From NCBI GenBank assembly GCA_964496875.1, contig CAZCBH010000011.1, positions 38,471 to 102,470 on the forward strand: a stretch of DNA of 64,000 nucleotides, written 5' to 3'. Shown here in pieces: positions 51,903-62,057 of this stretch. The position numbers were made by a program, and so were the translations under genes. Under the pieces are notes generated by a model. It made no database searches, was not told the origin of the DNA, and saw only the letters and a program-made list of their open reading frames with translations. The DNA is from RI-106 sp964496875 (GTDB taxonomy: Bacteria; Cyanobacteriota; Vampirovibrionia; Obscuribacterales; Obscuribacteraceae). Position 1 is the stretch's first letter. Each line of letters begins with the position of its first letter.

Positions 51903-54023
51903 ATGGCTTCCCAATTTCTTGATATCCGCATGTTGAACATATTCAGAAATAACAGCTTTATCTCCCGCGCAGTTCTGACTGCACTCACATTCCAGCTGGT
52001 ACTTTCCGGCACCGCACCAGCCCTGGCTGCCGCTTCTTCGGTGGACAGCAAGAGCGATAGCGTTGCTGGTGGAGGCAGTGGAACGCTTCTTTTGCCGCTC
52101 ACTCCCAAGATAGATGCTGCCGGTCTGGCTCAAGAAGACGAGACCGACGAAACCGGAGAGGACGACGATGGCGACAACGGTGTCGTACCCATCCAACCCC
52201 CGGACGCTGAAACCGAGTCTGAGCCGACGGGCCCGGTGGATCTTTCTAAAAATAAAGCCCAGGAACCTTACAACGATGAAGGCATAGTCGACCCCAGAAA
52301 ATCCTTCAGTCTTGAAGTGGATGAAGAGGACGAAGACGAAGGCGGACTGGCATCTCAAATTAGTGAAGATACGACTCTAAAGGGCACAATTCAGATTGTC
52401 GCCGACGATACTGAGTACGACAGTGAAAAGAACACCTTTCTCGGAACCGGAAACGCGGTCTGTGTTATCGGTGGTCAGAACTCTCGGCTCGAAGCGGACA
52501 TGATTCTCTATGACCAGAACGAAGAGACCATCGACGCGCGCGGTCATGTCACCATCTTGAGAGAAGGTCAGGTTACCACCGGTAAATCCTTCAAGTTCAA
52601 GGTGAACTCCGATGAGTATCTAATTACCAAACCGGATACCGAGGTAAACGGCGCCAATATAGTCGCCCGGGCTGGTAAAGGTGCCAATGGCGGTCTGGCC
52701 TTCAAAGATGGTACCCTCGAATTTCCCACCCCTTTTGTATTTCAGAAGAGTCAGTTTTACGCTCCGGTCGGGCATTTGATGGAGCTGGCCAAGAAGAAGG
52801 CTCACCCCGATGCCTATATGCCGGCCAAACCCAGCTACAAATTTACCGCCCGGCGCATGGTCTATGAAAAGTACAAAGACCAGGGCAACCTGACGATATT
52901 CGGCGGCAAGATGATGTTCGGTAAGTTCGGTGTGCCGATTCCGAAGCTGAACGCGACCATAACCAAAGACGGCAACGACATGATCATGCCGATTGCGCCT
53001 GCCCTGGGCAGCAACATGCAGGTCGGCGGTATCAACCTGGGTCCCCAGTTCAACACTCTTTTGCCCAACGGAAAAGGTGTGGTCTCCTGGTCTCCGATGT
53101 TGCAAATAGGCGGTCGTACCCTGGATGGTCAGAATAGTGGTTCAGGAATCGGGCTTGCCGGGCAAGCATCGATCACCACCAAGAAATTGAAAGCTGGTAT
53201 CGCCACCGGTTCGGTCAACAACATCATGGTGGCGGAATTGCATTATCGAATATCGCCACACCTGAGATTGCAGTCAGGTATCAACCGCTTTATGGATGAT
53301 GGTATGTTCGGCTTCCGGCGGGCACGTCTTGCTGCGGAACTGGTCGACACTCGCTTGACGACGAAAGTACCTTTTCTCAGTTTTGTGGCGGCGCGTTCTT
53401 CTGCCGGTTGGATGCAGGACAACCCGCAGCTTGTCAATTTGAGTCCTGACTACGCTCAGCTTTTTGGTGGAAATCAGTATAGAAAGGTTATGAATAGTGG
53501 ATTTAAATTACAGGAGCAGATCACTTTCACTACTCATCCGCTCTTCGCTATCGGTAACGACAAGTACGGTCTCAAATCTTACATCTATGGTGGTGGCGCA
53601 CTGAGGGCCTATTCTTCCGGTGATGCCAGCATGATCGGTCAGCTTGGTCCGGTGCTCAGTTTGAATCTGAATCGCTTCCATCTGCAGACCAACTACAACC
53701 AGTCGGTGGCTAGAGGCAGTTCTCCTTTCGTATTCGACCAGTTTATCCAGGGACAGCGTTCGCTCAACTTGATGGGTGACGTGAAAGTGAATAAATACCT
53801 CACCCTGGGAGCCGGTATGGGTTACAACCTGACCAATAAACTCTATTATTCCAGGACGATTACAGCTGCTGTCGGTCCGGAGGACTTCAAAGTCTTGCTG
53901 ACCAGGGATATGGTCACCGGCATCAACCGGGTCGGTTTCGATATCCTCTATGGTGCTCCTGTGCCATTCAAGACTCTGTCTCTCAAAGGCAATCCTGACC
54001 ACGGTCAGCTCGGCGGAATCTGA
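51903..54023 (+). CDS. LptD/OstA-like outer-membrane protein
   Basis: 706 residues. A signal peptide (about 15-45, cleavage near APALAAA), an acidic disordered linker (about 70-150), an OstA/LptA-like jellyroll (about 158-270) with IQIVADDTEYDSEKNTFLGTG, and a C-terminal beta-rich barrel (about 290-706). It is probably the LPS-exporting LptD of this lineage; its barrel is shorter than in E. coli and it lacks the usual Cys. An in-frame ATG at 51930 is an alternative start. Followed after 57 nt by a ROK kinase. Confidence 0.78.
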   Translation: MASQFLDIRMLNIFRNNSFISRAVLTALTFQLVLSGTAPALAAASSVDSKSDSVAGGGSGTLLLPLTPKIDAAGLAQEDETDETGEDDDGDNGVVPIQPPDAETESEPTGPVDLSKNKAQEPYNDEGIVDPRKSFSLEVDEEDEDEGGLASQISEDTTLKGTIQIVADDTEYDSEKNTFLGTGNAVCVIGGQNSRLEADMILYDQNEETIDARGHVTILREGQVTTGKSFKFKVNSDEYLITKPDTEVNGANIVARAGKGANGGLAFKDGTLEFPTPFVFQKSQFYAPVGHLMELAKKKAHPDAYMPAKPSYKFTARRMVYEKYKDQGNLTIFGGKMMFGKFGVPIPKLNATITKDGNDMIMPIAPALGSNMQVGGINLGPQFNTLLPNGKGVVSWSPMLQIGGRTLDGQNSGSGIGLAGQASITTKKLKAGIATGSVNNIMVAELHYRISPHLRLQSGINRFMDDGMFGFRRARLAAELVDTRLTTKVPFLSFVAARSSAGWMQDNPQLVNLSPDYAQLFGGNQYRKVMNSGFKLQEQITFTTHPLFAIGNDKYGLKSYIYGGGALRAYSSGDASMIGQLGPVLSLNLNRFHLQTNYNQSVARGSSPFVFDQFIQGQRSLNLMGDVKVNKYLTLGAGMGYNLTNKLYYSRTITAAVGPEDFKVLLTRDMVTGINRVGFDILYGAPVPFKTLSLKGNPDHGQLGGI

Positions 54024-54080
54024 GGCAGGGCGGAACAGTAACAAGGATAAGGCTAGGAACAGGGACAAGATCCGGAGGAC

Positions 54081-55085
54081 ATGATCGTGCCCAGCAAAAG
54101 AGCATGCGCAGCGATAGGTATCGATCTGGGCGGGACGAATCTGCGCGGGGCGGTGATCGAGAGCGGCAGGCTTTTGGGAGAGCCGGTCTATGTCGAGACC
54201 CCGGACCGACCGGATAAGATAGTCGATGCCCTGGTGAAGCTGATTGAAGACTTGCTTGCCGGGGCTCAAACGGCCGGTCTGGAGAGGAATTCGATTTGCG
54301 GTGTGGGTATCGCCACCGCCGGAGTGGTCAATTGCGACACCGGCGAGGTAATCGGCTCCACTGGCAATCTACCGGGCTGGGCCGGTACAAAAATTCGTGA
54401 AGTGATAAAGGCTCGAACCGCTCTGTTCGTGCATGTCGAGAATGACGCCAACGCTGCCGCCTACGGAGAAGCCCGGGTCGATGAGCTCAAAGACTTGCAT
54501 TGCATAGTAGTGGTCACCCTCGGCACTGGTATCGGCGGTGGTATTGTTATCGATGGCAAGCTTCTGCACGGCCGTGGCTGGGCTGCTGGAGAGATTGGTC
54601 ATATGTCTATCTCTCTTGATGACAGCAGGCTATGCACCTGCGGTTTGCATAATTGTTGGGAAGCGTACGGCTCGGGACGGGGGCTTCTGGCCACAGCCCG
54701 GGAGTTGATAGCCGGACAGAAGGACAATGGCCCGCAATCCAGTTTGTCAAAAGAGGAAGAATTGACCACGTATAAGGTCTTTCAAGAGGCGAAAGGCGGT
54801 GATAGGCTCGCCTGTGCGATTGTGCGGCGCTGGCACGAACACATAACCACCGGAATCGTGAATCTTACCCATATTCTCAATCCCGACTGTTTCGTGATTA
54901 CCGGGGGACTGAGTCAGGCTTGCGATCTCGAGTTGTTGAAACAGCTCACCGTTGAAAAGGCGCTCCATAACATCGGTGAAACGGTAGAGATAAGAGCTTC
55001 CAGGCTCGATACCAATGCCGGATTAATAGGTGCTGCTCAGTCGGTAATTGATGAGGTAGGTGCCGGGGTCCCGGCTCGACGTTAG
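54081..55085 (+). CDS. ROK-family sugar kinase (glucokinase type)
   Basis: 334 residues. The ATP site IGIDLGGTNLRGAV (about 12-25), FVHVENDANAAAYGEA with catalytic Asp, GTGIGGGIVIDGKL and the ROK zinc site CTCGLHNCWEAYGSG are seen. Phosphorylates glucose or a related hexose, feeding the pentose phosphate pathway present in the window. GGAGGAC directly precedes the ATG. No HTH, so not a ROK repressor. Confidence 0.93.
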   Translation: MIVPSKRACAAIGIDLGGTNLRGAVIESGRLLGEPVYVETPDRPDKIVDALVKLIEDLLAGAQTAGLERNSICGVGIATAGVVNCDTGEVIGSTGNLPGWAGTKIREVIKARTALFVHVENDANAAAYGEARVDELKDLHCIVVVTLGTGIGGGIVIDGKLLHGRGWAAGEIGHMSISLDDSRLCTCGLHNCWEAYGSGRGLLATARELIAGQKDNGPQSSLSKEEELTTYKVFQEAKGGDRLACAIVRRWHEHITTGIVNLTHILNPDCFVITGGLSQACDLELLKQLTVEKALHNIGETVEIRASRLDTNAGLIGAAQSVIDEVGAGVPARR

Positions 55086-55097
55086 CATTTCTATAGT

Positions 55098-55126
55098 TGG
55101 AAAGATTTTCAGCGGTTTTTCTTTCT
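55098..55126. repeat. 29-bp repeat, copy 2
   Basis: Exact copy of 47686-47714 (starts TGGAAAGATTTTCAGCGG). The inner GAAAGA/TCTTTC stem is kept, while the outer arms differ and pair only weakly with wobbles. It lies 12 nt after the ROK stop. Confidence 0.85.
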
Positions 55127-55291
55127 GATGGGTGAAAGTCGCTGTACGTTTGTCATTCCACCTTTTTGAGTCACAGAGACTGGCTCGGTCGGGAAAAATC
55201 AGGTATTTTCCCGGAGCAGCTTCCGGGGTGGAATGTTATAACAGAAGACAGGGAATAAAATTATTGAGCTTAGATCCGAGGTAGCACGATA

Positions 55292-55693
55292 ATGTCAACC
55301 AGAGAGGATATACCGGTGGTAGAAGCAGAATCTGTCGACGAGAAGAATGAAGACCGGGACGAGAGAGACGAAAGAGAAAAGAACGCCGAAAGTTCCGAAA
55401 GCGGCGCAGACTACGAGGATACCTGCCGGACAGAGGATTCTGGCGATATAGTCGGGGAGTTCGTCTACTCCTTTGGTCACGGCTTTGTCCAGGCGCCCAT
55501 CGACGGTGTCCGGGAGATAGTCAACACCCTCTCCGGAACCAAAATCGTCCCCAAGATAGAGGTTGTGAAACCACCTAAGAAAAAAGAGATCGCCACCCCC
55601 GAATGGCAGGCTCAAAAGGTAGGAGCAGGCTGCGGTTTAATCGTATCCCTGGTGGTGATCTCGAATATGATCTCCAAGGGGCGGCCTATATAG
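55292..55693 (+). CDS. Small acidic protein with C-terminal membrane helix
   Basis: 133 residues. The first 55 are highly acidic (Glu/Asp-rich), followed by GEFVYSFGHGFVQAPIDGVREIVN and a C-terminal membrane helix (about 112-130). A tail-anchored layout. GAGGTAG lies 10 nt before the ATG. Unknown function. Convergent with the DUF4139 gene. Confidence 0.65.
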   Translation: MSTREDIPVVEAESVDEKNEDRDERDEREKNAESSESGADYEDTCRTEDSGDIVGEFVYSFGHGFVQAPIDGVREIVNTLSGTKIVPKIEVVKPPKKKEIATPEWQAQKVGAGCGLIVSLVVISNMISKGRPI

Positions 55694-55703
55694 AACCGCC
55701 AAT

Positions 55704-57176
55704 TTAATAGCGGATTTCTATTTCATAGTCGATTACGGTCTCTCCTCGTTTTGGGACATTGACCGTGAACTCGAACTTACTTGCACTGGTCTTTTTATAT
55801 TTGTGGCTGGATGATTTGATCTTCCAGTCTCCACTGGCGTGTTCCACCGCCGTAATCTCGACATCCTCGTCCTTGTGGTTGCGCAGGCTTATCTGATAGG
55901 TCGCCCTGGTGGTTCTTTGATTGGGGCGAGTGTAGCTCATCTGTTTGTGCTCGCCGACCAGGTCGAAAGCGTCGCCTATGTAAAGGCGAATCTTCTCGTC
56001 TCTGGGGGTGTGGTCTATAAGATCTTCGCCGACGAACTGTAGGGCACCGTCTGAATCTCTCTTGTAGACCCTTACCTTGCCTTTGGGCAGAGCCATGCCC
56101 AGGTTGTTCTTCTTGACGTTTTCGATTTCGAGTTTTACGTTTATTTTCTTGCCGGCGTCTCCACCGCCACCGCCGTATATTATCGGATGGGCTCCCTGGG
56201 GTTCGAAGAGATAGAGCTTCCTGGTGGGAACACCGTTGGCGTTGAAGAGGCTCATCTGCTTCGTTTCATTGTTGTTGACGTTGGTTCTGCCGGCAAGAGA
56301 ATAGAGATGGTATTCGGCAAAGCTCTTTTCGGAAAATTGATTGTCCATGGCTGCTTCGGCCATAGTCGATTTCATCATCGCCATACGGTGATGGACCTGG
56401 GGTTGGACCCTATGTACGTCGCCAGCCAGCAGTTTGAGCGAGGCGTTTTTGTAAGAGGAGCCTGACTTATTATCCAGAGTTACCCAACTGGTCAGATCCA
56501 CCTGACTGTCGTCATCGTTGGCGACAGCGACATAATCACAGCGCCAGCTCAGACCTCTGGTCTGGTAGCTTATCTCCGTATCGTGCAGACCGCCTTTGAC
56601 GGCTTCGAGCTTCCAGAGCAGCGCCGGTTTAGGCACCAGGTCTTTCGGTAGTGCCGATAGCTTCAACTCGCCTGCCGGAGAGACTACGATGCCGTCATCG
56701 GTTTTGAGAACTATCCCGGAGTGCTTGGTTCTGGGGTTGCCATTGGTGTCGACGATGGTGACAATCGGCGGATTGAGCAGTTCGCCAGTTGTTTCGGTGC
56801 TGCTGCCGTTATCGGCATAACGTTTTAGCGTAATGGTCTCCCCTACTAACTTGTTCAGGATCGTGTCTCGGTCCATGACGTCATATTGATAGTTCTGCTC
56901 TCTCACCACCACTGTATTTGGTGCCGTCAATGACATGAAGTTTACTGTGGTCGGATCTATCGCGGCCGCCACATCGGAGAATCGGACGAAGTTTATTCCT
57001 TTATCCAGCTCGATTTCACGAACATCTTTGACCAGACCGAAATTCTGATTATAAATAGTAAGGGCGATGTTTTTCGAATTCTTGCCCGATACCTGTTTCT
57101 CCTGGGCGCCTGCCGGGTCGCTTCCGCAGGGAAGCACAGCCATTACCAACATAGCGCTAAAAATCAACTTTTTCAT
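55704..57176 (-). CDS. Secreted DUF4139 domain protein
   Basis: 490 residues from the ATG at 57174-57176; a TTG 6 nt up is in frame. The signal peptide is about 1-25 with PAGAQ. The mature protein has an N-terminal DUF4140-like segment (IYNQNFGLVKDVREIEL) and a DUF4139 body with repeated beta strands, ending in FEFTVNVPKRGETVIDYEIEIRY. Probably periplasmic or outer-surface; no enzyme motif. It is the last gene of the bamA-lpxC run, 30 nt after lpxC, so may serve envelope assembly. Confidence 0.85.
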   Translation of the reverse strand: MKKLIFSAMLVMAVLPCGSDPAGAQEKQVSGKNSKNIALTIYNQNFGLVKDVREIELDKGINFVRFSDVAAAIDPTTVNFMSLTAPNTVVVREQNYQYDVMDRDTILNKLVGETITLKRYADNGSSTETTGELLNPPIVTIVDTNGNPRTKHSGIVLKTDDGIVVSPAGELKLSALPKDLVPKPALLWKLEAVKGGLHDTEISYQTRGLSWRCDYVAVANDDDSQVDLTSWVTLDNKSGSSYKNASLKLLAGDVHRVQPQVHHRMAMMKSTMAEAAMDNQFSEKSFAEYHLYSLAGRTNVNNNETKQMSLFNANGVPTRKLYLFEPQGAHPIIYGGGGGDAGKKINVKLEIENVKKNNLGMALPKGKVRVYKRDSDGALQFVGEDLIDHTPRDEKIRLYIGDAFDLVGEHKQMSYTRPNQRTTRATYQISLRNHKDEDVEITAVEHASGDWKIKSSSHKYKKTSASKFEFTVNVPKRGETVIDYEIEIRY

Positions 57177-57206
57177 GGTCAAGTTCTCTTCTTCCTGTAG
57201 CTTTTT

Positions 57207-58073
57207 CTATTTGCCTGAATTACCAAAAATTTCGCTCAATTTGCCGGCCATCTCGACATCGATGGCATGACCGCCCTTGATGCTGATGAAGTCCGCTTTT
57301 ATTCGTAATGGATTGACCCCACAGAGCATCAGATCGCCTATCAGATCGAGGAGCTTGTGACGTACCGGTTCATCGGGAGATTGAAGCGGCATGGTGAAGT
57401 CGTCTTTGGTGAAGCTGACCACGTCTTTGTCGAAGCCCAGAAGCTGATGCTCCATCAAAGATCCGAAGGTGCGAGCCGCGGTCACCGCTTCAAGGTCGTC
57501 ACCACGTTTCCAGGAACGCCAGATCCGACCTATTTTGGGATGATCCATTTCAAGCAGATAGGTCACCGAGAATGTATCGGAGGGCAGTGCCATTAAAATC
57601 CGGTCTTTGTGTCTGAGGATTATCGGAGCATCCAGCTCCAGATCCGGCTCCGGCAATGGATTGCTCAGTCCGCTTCTGGTTAGCAAATCGAACCAGAGGT
57701 CGCAACTTCCGTTACCCATGGGCAATTCCGGTCCGAGCACTTCGATGTAGAGGTCATCGACATTGCAAAGAGCCAGGGCGCAGAGAATATGTTCGACGAA
57801 ACAGACCCGGATTTTGCCTTCGCCCAGGGCAGTATTGCGGGTGGTGCTAATAACCGAGTCCGCATGCGCTCTGACGACCAGGCGCTCGGATGTGTCGCCT
57901 TCAGTTTCCATGCCGTTGGGGATCAGAATGAAGGCCAGTCCTTCTCCAGGGTTGCGTCTGTACAATTTGACTTTGACCGCCTGACGCGAGGTCAGACCCA
58001 TTCCCTCGAGGCAGGCGACGGACTTACCTAAATCGCCCAGTTCTTTGAGATCGGGACTGAGTTTGCCGGCCAT
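57207..58073 (-). CDS. lpxC: UDP-3-O-acyl-N-acetylglucosamine deacetylase
   Basis: 288 residues. Committed step of lipid A synthesis. Zinc ligands His95 (VEHILCAL), His239 and Asp243 (HKLLDLIGD) match the family spacing; RTFG and KGGHAIDVE are also seen. It lies 28 nt after lpxD. fabZ and lpxA, its usual cyanobacterial partners, do not follow here. Confidence 0.94.
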   Translation of the reverse strand: MAGKLSPDLKELGDLGKSVACLEGMGLTSRQAVKVKLYRRNPGEGLAFILIPNGMETEGDTSERLVVRAHADSVISTTRNTALGEGKIRVCFVEHILCALALCNVDDLYIEVLGPELPMGNGSCDLWFDLLTRSGLSNPLPEPDLELDAPIILRHKDRILMALPSDTFSVTYLLEMDHPKIGRIWRSWKRGDDLEAVTAARTFGSLMEHQLLGFDKDVVSFTKDDFTMPLQSPDEPVRHKLLDLIGDLMLCGVNPLRIKADFISIKGGHAIDVEMAGKLSEIFGNSGK

Positions 58074-58101
58074 GCTTCGTTTCTCCCTTGCAGTCGACCA
58101 A

Positions 58102-59235
58102 TCAGGATTGCTCTTGCAACTGCTTATCCAGTAATCTCGATTCGAGCTGTTTAAGTCTCTCTTTCAATTCCCGCAACTCCGTATTCATTTTGGGAAGTTT
58201 ACGCGAATACATCTGGACTTTCAGATATTCTCTGGCATTGATGGCGGGCATACCGACCTGGATATCTCTTTCCGGAACGTCCTTGACCACTGCAGCACAG
58301 CCTTCGATAATGGCGTCTTTGCCGACGGTTATATGGTCTCGCAGGCGGACACCACCTGCCATGATAGCCCGATCGCCAATCTTGCAGGAGCCGCCGACAG
58401 CCGTGTGACCTACCACAATGGCGTCATTGCCGAACTGGCAGTTATGGGCTATTAAAACAAGATTGTCCACTTTCGTGCCCTGGCCGATAACGGTGGCACC
58501 GATGGTGGCGCGGTCTATGGTGCTACAGGCGCCGATTTCGACATCGTCTTCTATTATCACCGTGCCTATCTGGGGAATCTTCAACAAGGGATTGCGATCA
58601 TCGCTCATCTGATCGGCTTTACCCTGGGTGAGCAACTCTGCATTCGCTGGTTTTTCGGTGGTATAGCCGAATCCGTCGGCTCCGATATTGGCTCCCTGTT
58701 GAAGAATAACGCGATTGCCGATGCGGACGTAGTCGGCTATCAGGCAGCCGGGGTGAATCAGGCAGTTGTCGCCTACGGTGACTTTGCCCCCGATAACAGT
58801 ATGGGCCATGACGAAGGTGCCGGCACCGATCTTGCTGTTGGGACCGACAACTACATAGGGTCCGATGGAGGCTTCTTCCGAGATCTCCGCTGTTGCGTCG
58901 ATGACGGCGGTTTCGTGAACACCTTTAGCCGGCAGAAAGCGCTGCGGTTTGAGAGCGGTGCAGATGCGTTGGATGGCCAGTTTCGGTCTTTCGACACAAA
59001 TCAGGACCTGCTCTTTGTCGTCGGTTTTAGTGCCCTGGGGAACGATAACAACCTTCGCTCTGCACTGGTCGAGTTTTTTGAGCAGAGCAGCATCGGTAAC
59101 CAGAGCGATATCTTCTCTGGTGGCACCGAACGGATCTACAGCGATGCCGGATACAAGGGCGTTGCCGTCGCCCTCTACCGAGCCGCCGATAAAGCCGGCT
59201 ATTTGAGAGGCGGACATAGGCATTGGAAGTTTCAT
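58102..59235 (-). CDS. lpxD: UDP-3-O-acylglucosamine N-acyltransferase
   Basis: 377 residues from the ATG at 59233-59235 (AAGG about 13 nt upstream); a longer frame to 59313 lacks family character. Uridine-binding N-domain (about 1-105), left-handed beta-helix of hexapeptide repeats (about 110-320) with IAHNCQFG and VGHTAVGGS, and a C-terminal coiled coil (about 345-375). Adds an acyl chain in lipid A synthesis. Between skp (108 nt) and lpxC. Confidence 0.94.
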   Translation of the reverse strand: MKLPMPMSASQIAGFIGGSVEGDGNALVSGIAVDPFGATREDIALVTDAALLKKLDQCRAKVVIVPQGTKTDDKEQVLICVERPKLAIQRICTALKPQRFLPAKGVHETAVIDATAEISEEASIGPYVVVGPNSKIGAGTFVMAHTVIGGKVTVGDNCLIHPGCLIADYVRIGNRVILQQGANIGADGFGYTTEKPANAELLTQGKADQMSDDRNPLLKIPQIGTVIIEDDVEIGACSTIDRATIGATVIGQGTKVDNLVLIAHNCQFGNDAIVVGHTAVGGSCKIGDRAIMAGGVRLRDHITVGKDAIIEGCAAVVKDVPERDIQVGMPAINAREYLKVQMYSRKLPKMNTELRELKERLKQLESRLLDKQLQEQS

Positions 59236-59342
59236 GTCAAAATTACCTTTTTGGTTGTCTGATTCAGCAGGGCGAAAATCTAAGGCGGTGCTTCCAATTG
59301 AAAACACCGCCAAGAATTTTTAGTTGAGGGTTTTCAGCTAGC

Positions 59343-59855
59343 TTATTTGGTAGCTTTGGAGTCGCTCTTTTCGTAGGACTGAGCGATTCTCTGGACAACG
59401 GCATCGGTGATGTCGGTGCCGCCTACAAGAATGACGCTCTTTTCGAGAACGGTGTCGAGATTCTTCGCTTTGGCTTCAGCCTTGATGGCAGCAAAGAGTT
59501 CGTCTTTCAACATCTTGTCCTTGGCGAGCAATTTCTTCTGATAGTTGTTGACTTCCTGGTCGATTTTGCCTTGAAGCTCCTTTTGAAGCGCTTTCAGCTC
59601 GGCATCGGACTTCTTGTTCTTTTTAGCGACCTGGAAATCTTTGTTGCTTCTTTCAATCATTTTGTGAAGCCGGTCTTCTTCAGCTTTCAAGTTCTCTTCC
59701 AGTTCCTTGACCTTCGGATACTTGTCGAGAACCGTTTTGAGTTCGACCACTCCTATCTTCTGGGCATTCTGAGCATCTACGGCCAGATTGCCAGAGACCG
59801 CACCACAGATGGCCAGGGCACTCAATAGAGTAGTTATTTTGCCTTTTGTAAGCAT
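59343..59855 (-). CDS. skp: OmpH/Skp periplasmic chaperone
   Basis: 170 residues. Signal peptide (about 1-28, NLAVDA), KIGVVELKTVLDKYPKVKELEENLK and the long coiled-coil tentacles (about 45-125). Holds unfolded outer-membrane proteins on the way to BamA. Located just after bamA (108 nt). Confidence 0.93.
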   Translation of the reverse strand: MLTKGKITTLLSALAICGAVSGNLAVDAQNAQKIGVVELKTVLDKYPKVKELEENLKAEEDRLHKMIERSNKDFQVAKKNKKSDAELKALQKELQGKIDQEVNNYQKKLLAKDKMLKDELFAAIKAEAKAKNLDTVLEKSVILVGGTDITDAVVQRIAQSYEKSDSKATK

Positions 59856-59963
59856 TCTATTCTCCGTCTTGTTCCTATCTGATATCTAACAACGAACAAC
59901 GCCTGATAAAGGGCGATTTTACACTATTGGAAGGTACTGGACCCGGTCATGTTTCTAAGATAA

Positions 59964-62057
59964 CTAAAACTTGTCACCAAAACCGACAGTCAGACGCGGT
60001 GTCCATCCACCCAGCGCCGCATTGAGCAGAGGTAGACCATAGTCGATGCGTACGAGACCGAGCATGGGAAGATTGACACGCAGGCCGAGACCGACCGACG
60101 CACCCATATTGGATCTCGCGAAGAGTCCGTTGGACAGGCTGTTTCCTGAGACTCCACCGACATCGGCGAAGGCGGCTATTTTGACATGCTTGTCAATGAT
60201 CTGGGCCACTTTCGAATTCTTCGGTAGCGGCACCCTGGTTCTCAATTCGGCTGTGGCCATGAGCATCGAAGTGCCGGTGCCCAGGTCCGAGAACTGTCTG
60301 TAGCCCCGGATGCCATTCCAGCCGCCCAATCTGTACTGGGCGAATTGAGGCATGCCACCTACCGAGCTGCCTCCCTGGATATTGAAAGCCAGGGTGGTAG
60401 ATTTGCCAAGGGGTTTGAATTTAGAGAAGCTGGCGCCGGCTTTGGCGAAGCTTGCACCGTTGAGTCCAATAGATGGACCCACCGAGATCTTGGCGTGGGT
60501 GCCCCGGGTCGGATCTATGAAAGCATCTCTTGTATCGTAGACCAGAGATGGATTGAGCGAAAAGAAAGTGCCGCCCTGGAGCTGGTCGTTTCTGACGCTG
60601 CCGGCAAGTGCATTGGCGCCGGCTAAATCTGTCGCTTTGCCCATGGCGAGCGCTCGCTGGGCCATGGACTCCACCGCCGAGCCGGTGCTCAAGTAAGTTC
60701 CCAGATCCCTGAGGCTGGTGTTTTCTCCCATGAGACCTAGATTGAGATGGAAGTTGCGTTTGAGAGGTTTAGAGAGGGTGACGCTGGCTCCCAGAGAGCG
60801 CTGCTGGGCCTGGTCTATCAACAGGCTGGCATAATTCCTTCCGAATCCGGACACAGATAGTGAAGTGTCGGTGCCCCTCAAATGTGGTTCGGTCCAGGAT
60901 GCTTCTACCTGGTAAGTGCGTCCTGTAGGCAGGAAGGAATTGCCCCCGTTGTTGATAGAGTTGTTCAGGTTGCTGAGCATGCCCGAGCCGAGCTGAGAGT
61001 TGAAAGAGAGCTGCTGGCCTCTACCTTTGAAGTTGTTGTCCGAGAAGCTGAGCGAACCGAAAGGTCCGGCCACCGAATCGACACCGCCACCGAGTCCGAT
61101 GGAGCCGGTTCGTTTTTCGTCTACTTCTACTTTGAGGATGAATTTGTTCGGGTCATCAGGAGAAGGTTGGAGGCTTCTTCTAATATCCTGGAAATAGCCA
61201 TTGCCGTATAGCTTTCGCAGGTCCTGGGTGAGTTGATGCTCGTTGTAGACCGCTCCTTCTTTTAGACCGATGGCATTTTTTATGATGAAATCTTTGGTCT
61301 TTCGATTACCGGAGATCTCGATTTTGTCCACCGCTCCTTCATTGATGGTGAGGCTGACACTGCCGTCAGGAAAGTCTTTGACGTCGGTGACCCTGGCCAG
61401 GAGAAAGCCTTTCTCGTGATAGAGTTCCTCAAGTTTTTCAATGGATTGGGAAAGCTGGGTAAGGTTCTGGGGTTTGCCCAGTTGACCGGAGAAGATCTGG
61501 GAGATCTCTTTAGAGTCGATTACATTATTACCCTGGAAAGAAAACTGGGTGACCGGTGCGTTTTCCACTACTCGGATTTTGAGCAGCACTCCCGATGTTG
61601 TTCTCTCAGGCACCACCTGTAGAGACTTCTCATCGAAGTAGCCCATATCATTGATGGCTTGCAAATCGTCCAGGACCTGGCTTCGATCGAATTTCTCACC
61701 GGGTTTCGTTTTCAGAACCTGGGTTATCGCTTCGGTGGGAACCAGACGATTTCCCTGGATTTGAATTTCGTCCACGCTCAGATTTCGGCTCTCGGAGCCG
61801 CCTGTCGCTGCCGATGTGTCGGCTGTGGGGGTCTCTTCAATAAGGCGCGGCGATAGCTCTTGATCTTCGGTATCGCTCTGAGATTCGTCTTCCGAGATCT
61901 CCGCTTCTATAACTCTGGCATTCGAAACTCCTGACTCAGCCAGTGCCTTTGTCGGAAACAAAACCGGCAAGATTCCGCCTGCCAGCAATGAGAAGGACAG
62001 GAAACTGTTGAGCAGCTTTCTAGATAGGTCGGATTTATTGCGGTGCTTGGAGGTCAC
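59964..62057 (-). CDS. bamA: BamA/Omp85 outer-membrane assembly protein
   Basis: 697 residues. A signal peptide (about 15-42), an acidic linker, three POTRA domains (about 92-165, 168-243, 245-323) and a C-terminal 16-strand barrel (about 330-697) with the loop-6 motif GIRGYRQF and a C-terminal Phe. Three POTRAs are the cyanobacterial/chloroplast pattern, unlike five in proteobacteria. Inserts outer-membrane proteins. The start is a GTG. Heads the bamA-skp-lpxD-lpxC operon. Confidence 0.95.
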   Translation of the reverse strand: MTSKHRNKSDLSRKLLNSFLSFSLLAGGILPVLFPTKALAESGVSNARVIEAEISEDESQSDTEDQELSPRLIEETPTADTSAATGGSESRNLSVDEIQIQGNRLVPTEAITQVLKTKPGEKFDRSQVLDDLQAINDMGYFDEKSLQVVPERTTSGVLLKIRVVENAPVTQFSFQGNNVIDSKEISQIFSGQLGKPQNLTQLSQSIEKLEELYHEKGFLLARVTDVKDFPDGSVSLTINEGAVDKIEISGNRKTKDFIIKNAIGLKEGAVYNEHQLTQDLRKLYGNGYFQDIRRSLQPSPDDPNKFILKVEVDEKRTGSIGLGGGVDSVAGPFGSLSFSDNNFKGRGQQLSFNSQLGSGMLSNLNNSINNGGNSFLPTGRTYQVEASWTEPHLRGTDTSLSVSGFGRNYASLLIDQAQQRSLGASVTLSKPLKRNFHLNLGLMGENTSLRDLGTYLSTGSAVESMAQRALAMGKATDLAGANALAGSVRNDQLQGGTFFSLNPSLVYDTRDAFIDPTRGTHAKISVGPSIGLNGASFAKAGASFSKFKPLGKSTTLAFNIQGGSSVGGMPQFAQYRLGGWNGIRGYRQFSDLGTGTSMLMATAELRTRVPLPKNSKVAQIIDKHVKIAAFADVGGVSGNSLSNGLFARSNMGASVGLGLRVNLPMLGLVRIDYGLPLLNAALGGWTPRLTVGFGDKF

